Notes under the pieces: model-generated
The model's database searches: none
The model's input: only the letters and a program-made list of their open reading frames with translations
Told to the model about the DNA's origin: nothing
Translations under genes and position numbers: made by a program
Assembly: GCA_016764915.1 (NCBI GenBank)
Contig: JAESQY010000195.1
Span: 1 to 34,579, forward strand
Length of the DNA: 34,579 nt
Reading direction: 5' to 3'
Source: Aliivibrio sp.
GTDB taxonomy: Bacteria > Pseudomonadota > Gammaproteobacteria > Enterobacterales > Vibrionaceae
Shown: positions 10,402 to 17,255 of the stretch, piece after piece
Layout: every line of letters starts with the position of its first letter
How positions within the stretch are numbered: the stretch's first letter is position 1

Positions 10402-11146
10402 ATATCTAAAAATATCTCATTTAACCCACTCCTTTGAGCAGAAAAAAGTATTGGACAATATCAACTTGAACCTGCGTCAAGGGCAAGTCATCGCCATTGT
10501 CGGTCGTTCAGGCTGTGGGAAGTCTACTCTGTTAAATCTGATAGCGAATCTGATTGAATTAGAGCAAGGTGACATCGTCAATGATTTCTCAACGGCCATT
10601 TTATTTCAGGATACGCGTCTGCTGCCTTGGAAAAATGCCCGTGAAAACATCAGTTGGGGTTTAAAAGCCAATGGTGTTAAGCATAAATCACGAAACGACA
10701 TAGCCCATAAGCTCGCCTATGAGGTGGGATTAAACGAGCAAGACCTAGACAAATATCCCCATGAACTTAGCGGAGGGATGAAACAAAGAGTGGCAATGGC
10801 TCGCGCGTTCGCTGTGCGTCCTGAACTGCTTCTTTTGGATGAACCCTTTAGCGCTCTAGATATTGGTTTGAAAGAGGACCTTTACCAGCACCTAATCGCC
10901 GAAATAGAACAACGAAATCTCACCGTTCTGTTTATTACTCATGACCTGATGGAAGCGGTTAAACTTGCCGATGAAATTCTGGTACTGAGTGACAATCCTG
11001 GACGAGAAGCATACCGCTATCTATCTGACACACCCAGAGAGAGCAGAGATCAAGACTATGTATACAAAACAGCAATGAATTTACTCAACGTAGATGCGGT
11101 TAAACTCGCTTTTCAGACAGGAGGACAATATGAATATTTGGGCTAA
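10388..11146 (+). CDS. ABC transporter ATPase, SsuB/TauB-like
   Basis: This is the nucleotide-binding subunit of the importer. Walker A is GRSGCGKSTLL, the Q-loop is ILFQDTRLLPWKN, the signature is LSGGMKQRVAMARAF, Walker B is LLLLDEPFSALD and the switch histidine lies in LFITHD, all intact. Several upstream in-frame starts exist inside the permease gene, but GTG 10388 is preferred: GGAGAG lies a few bases before it and the protein then begins VKQTKYLKISHLTHSF, where family homology starts, giving 252 residues. The gene overlaps the permease by 14 bases and the NnrS gene by 17 bases, indicating one polycistronic message. Confidence 0.88.
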   Translation: MKQTKYLKISHLTHSFEQKKVLDNINLNLRQGQVIAIVGRSGCGKSTLLNLIANLIELEQGDIVNDFSTAILFQDTRLLPWKNARENISWGLKANGVKHKSRNDIAHKLAYEVGLNEQDLDKYPHELSGGMKQRVAMARAFAVRPELLLLDEPFSALDIGLKEDLYQHLIAEIEQRNLTVLFITHDLMEAVKLADEILVLSDNPGREAYRYLSDTPRESRDQDYVYKTAMNLLNVDAVKLAFQTGGQYEYLG

Positions 11147-12317
11147 GATAACCAGCGCCTCTTCCCCTCTATACCTCTGTGGCTATCGGCCATTTTTCTT
11201 ACTCACTGCGAGTTATTCTGCCTTACTGCTATTGGGCGTGATACTGCAAATCAACATAACGCATACACTTTGGCAGCCACCAACGCCGTTCTGGTTTATT
11301 CATGAACTGCTGTTTGGCATTGGGCTTGCCATGTTGGCTGGTTTCTTGTTAACGGCTTTTCCCGCGTGGACTGACTCATTAAGAGTGGATTCAACTCAAT
11401 TGCAGAGACTGGTTCTTTGCTGGCTTGTGGCAAGAGTCAGCATGGGTTGTGCCGCTCTAATCACGATGTTTCCCGCCATTGTTTTTAACGTACTCTTTTT
11501 TGTATTACTGCTCAGCGCCTTAGCACCTGCTGTTCGTGATAAAAAACACCAACGTCATCGCATCTTCTTCTTTCAACTGCTGTTGTATTTTTTCGTCATG
11601 CTTTTGGGTTATTGGTTCTGGATGACAGGAGATAAGCAACAAACGTTTGCTATCATGCACACGGGTGTCGGAGTGTTCATTATCCTACTATTAACAATAC
11701 TGAGTCGCCTATCGATGGTGGTCGTCAATCATGCGCTTTTGAAATATGGAGAAACAACACTAAAGCACCTTGCTAAACCACCAAGGCGTAACTTCGCCAT
11801 CGGGATCATTCTCTGTTATTTGGCGGCTAACTTGTGGCTTCCACAAAGCTCGATAGCTGGCTGGTTAGCCCTTGCTTGTGCAGCATCTGTTCTCAACATA
11901 CTGAATGATTGGCATCTAACCAAAGCGTGGCGAGATCTCTACTACCAAATTGGCTACTCCATCTATGTACTGATAGCTGCCAGCTTTACACTGATTGGCA
12001 TTAATAATATTTGGTCGTTATCGATTGTAAATCTAGATGTCACATGGCTGTTTATTGGTCCTATTGGCTTAGCCATTGCGTTAATCATGTTGGTCGTGGG
12101 GCAAAAACACAGTGGCCACCAGCTGGAGTATGGTGCAGGAATAAAGTGGCTAATGTTATCCATATGGGTTTTTGCTGTATCTACCCTTTTTACAATATCT
12201 AATCTATGGCTACCCCTTATTATTGCCAGTTGCAGTGCAATGCTAAGCGCGATCCTCTATCTTCAGTTGAATTGGAAAACACACTCACGCCCAAGGTGTG
12301 ATGGAAAATCGGGATAA
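11130..12317 (+). CDS. nnrS: NnrS-family polytopic membrane protein
   Basis: The NnrS family comprises inner-membrane haem/copper-containing proteins linked to nitric oxide stress and denitrification regulons. This protein has about 12 hydrophobic segments in 395 residues and the family signature near the N-terminus: LCGYRPFFLL, then FWFIHELLFGIG and GFLLTAFPAWTDS, with later histidines in IMHTGVG and MVVVNHALL that are typical ligand positions. ATG 11130 is chosen because AGGAGG lies 6-8 bases before it; the frame itself opens 12 codons earlier inside the ATPase. Being the last gene of a receptor/ABC importer operon is unusual for NnrS and suggests that the imported ligand is connected to NO or respiratory metal homeostasis. 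That link is inference. Confidence 0.85.
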   Translation: MNIWAKITSASSPLYLCGYRPFFLLTASYSALLLLGVILQINITHTLWQPPTPFWFIHELLFGIGLAMLAGFLLTAFPAWTDSLRVDSTQLQRLVLCWLVARVSMGCAALITMFPAIVFNVLFFVLLLSALAPAVRDKKHQRHRIFFFQLLLYFFVMLLGYWFWMTGDKQQTFAIMHTGVGVFIILLLTILSRLSMVVVNHALLKYGETTLKHLAKPPRRNFAIGIILCYLAANLWLPQSSIAGWLALACAASVLNILNDWHLTKAWRDLYYQIGYSIYVLIAASFTLIGINNIWSLSIVNLDVTWLFIGPIGLAIALIMLVVGQKHSGHQLEYGAGIKWLMLSIWVFAVSTLFTISNLWLPLIIASCSAMLSAILYLQLNWKTHSRPRCDGKSG

Positions 12318-12339
12318 AAAAAGGGCGCGAAATGCGCCC
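12314..12339 (-). terminator. Rho-independent terminator of the cupin operon, possibly bidirectional
   Basis: GGGCGC-GAAAT-GCGCCC at 12323-12339 is a perfect 6-bp GC stem with a 5-base loop. On the minus strand it is followed at once by seven T residues, a strong intrinsic terminator 20 bases after the cupin stop. It also begins just after the nnrS stop on the plus strand, so it may insulate both converging operons. Confidence 0.88.
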
Positions 12340-12360
12340 AGATTCATCATCACTAAACGT

Positions 12361-12684
12361 TTATTTAGGTTCACGCAAAAGATAGAGCATTAACTTAAGT
12401 GGCGTTTTAGCAACGATACTGTGCGGCAGATGAGCATCCATCAGAACCCACGCTCCAGTTTTGAGTTCTTTCACCTCTTTATCGAGTGTAAAAGTACATT
12501 CACCGGCCAAAACCTGTGCTATCGCAGGCACAGCAGCCGTGTGCTCACTCATCTCCTCACCATCAGCAAAACCGAAGATAACCCCTCTCAAACGATCACT
12601 TTTGTATACCGGACAGCTAGTGATACCCGCTTTAGGAATATCCACCTCTGAGGCCAAATCTTCGTACAAAGTATATTCAAACAT
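12361..12684 (-). CDS. Small cupin-domain protein
   Basis: A single-domain cupin of 107 residues from ATG 12684 (110 if the GTG at 12693 is used). The two cupin motifs are recognisable: an EEMSEHTAAVPAIAQVLAGECTFTL block containing one histidine, and TGAWVLMDAHLPHSIVAKTP with the second, where a metal could bind. The first motif lacks the usual HxH pair, so the metal site may be reduced. The start overlaps the downstream end of the methyltransferase gene, so the two are translationally coupled, and the gene ends at a strong terminator. Small cupins of this kind occur as accessory genes in FNR/DNR-type regulons. No enzymatic role can be assigned from sequence. Confidence 0.78.
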   Translation of the reverse strand: MFEYTLYEDLASEVDIPKAGITSCPVYKSDRLRGVIFGFADGEEMSEHTAAVPAIAQVLAGECTFTLDKEVKELKTGAWVLMDAHLPHSIVAKTPLKLMLYLLREPK

Positions 12685-13492
12685 GATCGACACGCCTCTT
12701 TTTCGCCACTAACGTAATGGCCGACAGATTATCCTTGTGCTTTCGAAATACCTTCCGCATATCGAAAACACGCCTTCTCGCTTCTGGTTTGAGCACAATA
12801 TTTTTAACTACCTTCAAAAAGCCACCGATGCCCTCATCTGCAATCATGCGTCTTGGTTCAAGTAAGTGCATCGGTGCTATGGCTTCAAACTCTATCTCAA
12901 AGCCATTTTCTTCCATCAGCTGTTTCCACTCTGCTGGTGTGATAGGTTTAGCTTGGTGTTGAATGGTTTGAGAAATGTCTTTTTGAACTGCTCGTTTGGT
13001 CTCTTCATCAATGCCGTCAGGAGAAATACAAAGCTCATGAATGCCATACCGGCCATCGACGGTCAAAATACGGGCTGCTTCTGCAACAATTTCATTTTTA
13101 CGCACATCCGATTGCATGGTTAACATTGCTTCACCATAAACGACCGTTGCGACTGAATCGTCTAATCCTGTCTCTTGTGCGTTACCCACTTTGCACGTTT
13201 GACTACTTCCATTGAGGTAAGATCGAACAATCTCAGCCGCTTGTTCATTTTGCTCAACAGCAATATAACTCTCAGGTGACTGCTGCAGACACAAACGAGC
13301 GGTATAGCCCATTCCCGGAGCGAATTCGACAACCTTATCTTGAGAATTAATATCTAATCCGGTCAACATTTTTTGCGTTAACGCTTTACCTCCCGGACGT
13401 AACACCTTTTTCCCCAATTGCGCTAACACCCAATGACCCGGTGTTTTAGACACAGCACGATTCTCATTAGGCATCGCTAATTTTTCAGACAT
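12677..13492 (-). CDS. Class I SAM-dependent methyltransferase
   Basis: The 271-residue protein contains the SAM-binding motif I as VVEFAPGMGYTA (residues about 54-65), an acidic residue after strand 2 (YIAVEQNEQ) and a motif near VVYGEAMLTM, all consistent with a Rossmann-fold methyltransferase. The C-terminal part (ITPAEWKQLMEENGFEIEFE) resembles the substrate-side helix of UbiE/small-molecule methyltransferases. ATG 13492 is preferred to the start 66 bases upstream because AGGAG sits 7 bases before it and the upstream codons overlap the small membrane peptide in another frame. It lies between that peptide and the cupin, in an operon facing the Crp/Fnr regulator. The substrate is unknown. 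Confidence 0.83.
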   Translation of the reverse strand: MSEKLAMPNENRAVSKTPGHWVLAQLGKKVLRPGGKALTQKMLTGLDINSQDKVVEFAPGMGYTARLCLQQSPESYIAVEQNEQAAEIVRSYLNGSSQTCKVGNAQETGLDDSVATVVYGEAMLTMQSDVRKNEIVAEAARILTVDGRYGIHELCISPDGIDEETKRAVQKDISQTIQHQAKPITPAEWKQLMEENGFEIEFEAIAPMHLLEPRRMIADEGIGGFLKVVKNIVLKPEARRRVFDMRKVFRKHKDNLSAITLVAKKRRVDHV

Positions 13493-13500
13493 ATCTGCTC

Positions 13501-13584
13501 CTACGCAAACAATGCAACAGGAACAAAAAACATGAGTAGCGCAAGTAAGGTGACCCACCTAAATCCGAAGCTTATTCTGTTCAT
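13501..13584 (-). CDS. 27-residue single-span membrane peptide
   Basis: This frame encodes MNRISFGFRW followed by a hydrophobic span (VTLLALLMFFVPVALFA), then a stop. A well-placed AAGGA lies 6-7 bases before the ATG, and the TAG stop sits just before the ribosome-binding sequence of the methyltransferase, as expected for a translated leader cistron. The N-terminus has two arginines, predicting an N-in single-pass membrane protein. It is the first gene of the peptide-methyltransferase-cupin operon, immediately downstream of the FNR-type promoter. It is too short for most gene callers. The function is unknown; it could be a small regulatory membrane protein or a leader peptide. Confidence 0.6.
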   Translation of the reverse strand: MNRISFGFRWVTLLALLMFFVPVALFA

Positions 13585-13622
13585 ATTAGTCCTTTATCAA
13601 TTAGATAAGTTGCATATTTAAT

Positions 13623-13641
13623 AATAATGATTACTATTTGC
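13623..13641. promoter_or_regulatory. Degenerate Fur-like box in the methyltransferase operon promoter
   Basis: Read on the minus strand, GCAAATAGTAATCATTATT matches the 19-bp Fur consensus at 14 positions, with one half nearly perfect. It would cover the predicted start of transcription (about 13635), the same position relative to the -10 as the perfect Fur box of the receptor operon. On its own this would be weak; the matching layout raises confidence. Confidence 0.45.
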
Positions 13642-13647
13642 ATCTTA
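13642..13647 (-). promoter_or_regulatory. Candidate -10 element for the peptide-methyltransferase-cupin operon
   Basis: On the minus strand the hexamer is TAAGAT (four of six to consensus). It lies exactly 23 bases from the FNR/DNR-type box at 13671-13684, the same spacing as in the receptor promoter (6413 to 6437). Assigned from that parallel. Confidence 0.4.
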
Positions 13648-13670
13648 ACTCTTTCACTTTGATACAGTGC

Positions 13671-13684
13671 TTGATTATTGTCAA
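13671..13684. promoter_or_regulatory. FNR/DNR-type box between methyltransferase operon and regulator
   Basis: TTGATTATTGTCAA differs by one spacer base from the box at 6400-6413 and has the same mixed half-sites (TTGAT and GTCAA). For the minus-strand operon its centre lies about 42 bases before the predicted start, suiting activation. For the plus-strand regulator it lies only 14 bases before the start codon, suiting repression of the regulator by its own product or a related protein. Confidence 0.75.
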
Positions 13685-13698
13685 GCTAAGGACATGAA

Positions 13699-14397
13699 GT
13701 GCCAGCATCCATTATTTCACTTCTCGATGATGATGAAAAAACGCGCCTATTTGCAAAGCGTAAAAAAATTCAGTGTCAAAGCGGACAACAACTGTTTACT
13801 CGTGGTGAAAACGCCGAGCACATGTACTTGGTCGATAAAGGGAAAGTTTCCTTATTTCGTTTAATGCCAAATGGCGATGAAAAACTCTTTAAGGTCTTTA
13901 TGTCTGGAGAATTAATTGCAGAAATGGCGATGTTTATGGAACCCAGAACTTACCCGCTGAGTGCCAAAGCGGATCAAGATACTGAACTATCAGGATTTTA
14001 TTATAAAGACGTATTAGAGGTATTTACTCACTCAGCACAGACCTCGCTGAAGGTGATGAACTATATGACCAACCATATTCATCATTTGATGAACACGGTT
14101 AACATACTGACGCAGGTAAACGCCCAGCAAAGGCTGGTGATGAAGCTGGCGGAAATATATCGTATGCAGCTAAAAAGAGAAGGGAAAGTCTCTCTTCCTG
14201 TCACCAAAAGACTACTCGCCACTCAGTTAGGTATGACACCAGAAACGCTTTCCAGAGCGATTAAAAAACTCAAAAGTGACCACTATATTGAAGAGTCAGG
14301 CAACCATATTACTCTGATTGATATACCTGCACTGTGTGAATCCGTTGACCTTACACCAGATATTTTCAATCCGTTGAAAGTGATATTACAGCCATAG
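13699..14397 (+). CDS. Crp/Fnr-family transcriptional regulator, DNR-like
   Basis: The 232-residue protein has an N-terminal cyclic-nucleotide-binding-type beta-roll (residues about 20-110), a long dimerisation helix (about 115-150) and a C-terminal helix-turn-helix. The recognition helix TPETLSRAIKKL contains E182, S185 and R186, the E..SR pattern that reads TTGAT half-sites in FNR. The N-terminus lacks the cysteine cluster that binds the FNR [4Fe-4S] centre (only Cys26 is present there), so it is not an oxygen sensor of the FNR kind; a DNR-like haem/NO sensor or another effector is possible. GTG 13699 is chosen because AAGGA lies 8 bases before it. It is divergent from the peptide-methyltransferase-cupin genes, with an FNR-type box between them, and probably also controls the receptor/ABC/NnrS operon. 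Confidence 0.85.
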   Translation: MPASIISLLDDDEKTRLFAKRKKIQCQSGQQLFTRGENAEHMYLVDKGKVSLFRLMPNGDEKLFKVFMSGELIAEMAMFMEPRTYPLSAKADQDTELSGFYYKDVLEVFTHSAQTSLKVMNYMTNHIHHLMNTVNILTQVNAQQRLVMKLAEIYRMQLKREGKVSLPVTKRLLATQLGMTPETLSRAIKKLKSDHYIEESGNHITLIDIPALCESVDLTPDIFNPLKVILQP

Positions 14398-14496
14398 GTC
14401 ACTATGATGTTAACAATGTAAATTCCATTTATTCGTTGTAAAAAAAGAGCACACCAAAAGTTTAATACCGCTCAACACGAAAACGGGACAATCAAT

Positions 14497-15252
14497 TTAC
14501 TGCCCAAAGTCAGCTTGGCAGCGAAGTCCCGCCGATAAAGTACCGGCTTTATTATCCAATGAGATAGTGATGGCGAAGGTATTACTCGCCGCATCGATAA
14601 TCGGATCGATGATGATAATTTTGCCTTTGTGCTGCTGTGTCGAACCGAGTGTGACAAAGCTGACCGATTCTCCTTTTTTGACCGAACCATAAAGTTCCGC
14701 GGGTAATACCACTTCCGCATGAATGGGGTTTAGGCTTACTACGCGAAGAAATGGCGTTTCATCAACAAATTCACCGGGATCTTTAATACGCTCAACCACG
14801 ACGCCAGATATCGGACTGCGGGTTTCTCTTAGACCTAATCGAACCCTCGCTTCCTTTAACTGATAAGCGGCTAAGCGTAGCTCGGTCAACATCTCATCTT
14901 GTTCATTCTCTGAGATAAGCTGTTTCATAAATAAATCAGTATTACGTTCTACTTTTCGAGTTGCAAACTCCAGCCTGGCCTTAACCGTATTCAACGCTGC
15001 TGTCTCTAAAGCCGAACGAAGCGTCATAACCACCTGTCCTTTTTTTACATAATCCCCACGCTGAACACGAATATCTTTGATAACACCCTGAACCTCACTA
15101 CTTAGCTCGACTTCGGAGCTAGGTACTAATAAGCAACTTAATGGGGCTGCGTTAATGGCCAGAGGGAAGTCATCAGCATAACTCATCGTCGCCACGCCTG
15201 AAGCCGCAAGCGATAGCAAGGGTAAAGTCCATTTTCGTAGTGTCTTTTTCAT
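14497..15252 (-). CDS. HlyD/RND-type periplasmic adaptor protein, short
   Basis: This 251-residue protein has a Sec signal peptide ending near SYADD (residue about 26), a lipoyl-like half-motif (SEVQGVIKDIRVQRGDYVKKGQVV), a short alpha-hairpin (about 85-140) with a basic-acidic heptad character, the second lipoyl half (RSPISGVVVERIKDPGEFV) and a beta-barrel part. It resembles membrane-fusion adaptors of RND or type I systems but is shorter than their usual 350-400 residues and lacks the membrane-proximal domain. ATG 15252, directly after an in-frame GTG, is supported by AAGGTG upstream. It is the last gene of the giant-protein operon, 5 bases after the SecA-like gene, so it may bridge the inner-membrane HlyD fusions to an outer-membrane channel encoded elsewhere. 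Confidence 0.8.
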   Translation of the reverse strand: MKKTLRKWTLPLLSLAASGVATMSYADDFPLAINAAPLSCLLVPSSEVELSSEVQGVIKDIRVQRGDYVKKGQVVMTLRSALETAALNTVKARLEFATRKVERNTDLFMKQLISENEQDEMLTELRLAAYQLKEARVRLGLRETRSPISGVVVERIKDPGEFVDETPFLRVVSLNPIHAEVVLPAELYGSVKKGESVSFVTLGSTQQHKGKIIIIDPIIDAASNTFAITISLDNKAGTLSAGLRCQADFGQ

Positions 15253-15257
15253 CACGA

Positions 15258-17255
15258 TTACACCTTTTGATCTGAGTAAGACAGCGTGTCCTGTTGCTGT
15301 TCGTCTTGTTTTAATAACTCTTTTCGAATTCGTTCATGTTGCTTCTCAATTCGTCGCTGGCAATGACGCACAACGTTCAATAATAGCTTATTTTTCATGA
15401 TCATGGGGATAGGTAGTTGAGAAAAAACACCCCGAACTTTTGACCAGCCTTGGCTCAAGACACTGTCTTCTAAAGAGATGATCAATTCATAACTTCCCCT
15501 GTCTCCTTGTCTGGCACTTCGACCTTCAAGTTGTCTATCCACTCGAGAAGAGTCATGTAAGCCAGTGATAATGACGTGCAAACCACCCTGACTTTCAGTC
15601 TCAGCATCTAACTTAATATCCGTTCCTCTTCCCGCCATGCTGGTGGCTATGGTTACTTTGTTCTTTTCACCCGCTTGGCTGATAACATCCGCTTCTTGTT
15701 GATCCTGACGTGCATTCAACACTTGGTGCTCGATTCCAGATTGAGTCAATTTTAGGCTTAACGTTTCTGACGCTTTTAGAGATTGCGTACCAATAAGGAT
15801 GGGTCTTACGCTATTTTTCTGTAGCTGACTGATTCGTGACACTACCGCGAGCCACTTCTTATCTTCTGTTGAGTGAACCGCCTCTCCAAGAAGCTTTCGT
15901 TGAGAACGTTTATGAGTTGGAACATCCACAACCGGCAAACCATACACGCGCCAGAACTCCGATTTAACTTCATCCGCCGTTCCCGTCATTCCCGCTAGAT
16001 GGTGATAATATCGAAAGAAATTTTGAAAACTGATACTGGCCAGCGTCTCTCGTGGATTACTTAGCTCGCACCCCTCTTTGATTTCAATCAGTTGATGTAA
16101 CCCACGCTCCCACGTTCTATCAGGCATTCTTCGGCCAGTATGTTCATCAATGATAATCACCTTGTTCTCTTCAACCAGATAATGTTTATCTTGTTCAAAC
16201 AGATAACACGCCGTCAATGCCTGTTTAACCAGTTCTAACCGTCTCACTCGACCTCGCCACAGAGTGCCAAATTCAGAGGTGAGTGTCTCGATCTTCTCTT
16301 CTCCAATCGGAGTAATATCAATGATTCGTTGTTGCTTTATTAGTTTATAATCTTGCCCTTCAGAAAGTTGCTCCACCAGTGAGTAACCTTGCTGATACAT
16401 CTGCTCTAGCCCTAGGTGCGGCGTCTCTTCCCCTGAGATAATTAAAGGCGTTGTTGCTTCATCCATACACACGCTATCGGCTTCATCTACCACTGCAAAG
16501 TGAAGCCCCCTGAGCATAAGGTTATCTATTTTTCCACTGCGCTCGGAGGGAACCACTCTCATCGCATGCAGCTCTAACGCTTCATTGCAGCCAGTCAGTT
16601 GAATACGGTCTTTTAAATAGTCAAACGCCAACTCATTATTGGTGCAATAGACGATATCTCGGCTGTATTGCTCTTTTCTTTCGTCTAACTGCAAGCCTTG
16701 GATAACAATACCGACGGACAAACCAAGCCGCTCATAAACGGGAAGCATGGTTTCAGCATCACGCTCAGTTAGATAGTCATTCACGGTAATAACATGGGTT
16801 GGAATACCCGCTAAAGCAGCGACGGCAACAGGCAGTGTGGCTGTTAAGGTTTTCCCCTCGCCCGTCTGCATCTGGCCAATATTGCCATGCAAAATTGCCA
16901 AACCACCCATAATTTGGCTATCAAAATGCCACATACCCAATTCACGACCCGCCACTTCTCGAATCAAGGCGAATCCATCGATTAATAGTGCAGTTGTTAA
17001 CCCTTGAGCTTGTAGCTTTGATCTAACCGATGCAACCCTCTCATTAAGTGCCTGATTGCTAAGCTCTCGAAATTCGGAATCTTTTGCTTTAACACGCCAT
17101 AACAGCGGCTTATAAAACCACACTGACGAGCGAAGCGGACGACTGCTGTACGCGGTCAATGTTCGCCACCAACGTACCATCGTCTTTTGTTGCTCGATGC
17201 GCTTTTGTGGCCGTTCAAGCGTCGAACTGGGTAGGCGCTGCGGGCGCCTATACAT
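15258..17255 (-). CDS. SecA-like translocase motor lacking the C-terminal third
   Basis: This is a SecA paralogue of 665 residues against about 900 for housekeeping SecA. Motor motifs are intact: Walker A TGEGKT (131-136), CTNNELAFDYLKDR (204-217), Walker B DEAD (257-260) with DEATTPLIISGEE, a preprotein-crosslinking-domain-sized insert, IIDEHTGRRMPDR (368-380), the AGMTGTA motif (421-427), TSMAGRGTDIKL (538-549) and the arginine-finger region QLEGRSARQGD (575-585). The long scaffold helix starts (CQRRIEKQHERIRKELL, from about 632) and then the protein ends, so the helical-wing domain and the zinc-binding C-terminal linker are missing. The first 55 residues are a basic, Trp-rich extension. 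It overlaps the upstream M50 gene by 8 bases. An accessory-Sec motor dedicated to the giant exoprotein is the natural inference; an unrelated housekeeping role is unlikely. Confidence 0.88.
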   Translation of the reverse strand: MYRRPQRLPSSTLERPQKRIEQQKTMVRWWRTLTAYSSRPLRSSVWFYKPLLWRVKAKDSEFRELSNQALNERVASVRSKLQAQGLTTALLIDGFALIREVAGRELGMWHFDSQIMGGLAILHGNIGQMQTGEGKTLTATLPVAVAALAGIPTHVITVNDYLTERDAETMLPVYERLGLSVGIVIQGLQLDERKEQYSRDIVYCTNNELAFDYLKDRIQLTGCNEALELHAMRVVPSERSGKIDNLMLRGLHFAVVDEADSVCMDEATTPLIISGEETPHLGLEQMYQQGYSLVEQLSEGQDYKLIKQQRIIDITPIGEEKIETLTSEFGTLWRGRVRRLELVKQALTACYLFEQDKHYLVEENKVIIIDEHTGRRMPDRTWERGLHQLIEIKEGCELSNPRETLASISFQNFFRYYHHLAGMTGTADEVKSEFWRVYGLPVVDVPTHKRSQRKLLGEAVHSTEDKKWLAVVSRISQLQKNSVRPILIGTQSLKASETLSLKLTQSGIEHQVLNARQDQQEADVISQAGEKNKVTIATSMAGRGTDIKLDAETESQGGLHVIITGLHDSSRVDRQLEGRSARQGDRGSYELIISLEDSVLSQGWSKVRGVFSQLPIPMIMKNKLLLNVVRHCQRRIEKQHERIRKELLKQDEQQQDTLSYSDQKV

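Noticed and set aside
12421..13123. Plus-strand frames opposite the cupin and methyltransferase genes
   Set aside because: They are antisense to well-supported genes and lack protein-like composition or ribosome-binding sites.
14440..14480. Possible terminator of the minus-strand giant-protein operon
   Set aside because: There is a T-run on the minus strand, but the only preceding stem is GAGC/GCTC of four pairs with a loop of about 19 bases, too weak to call.
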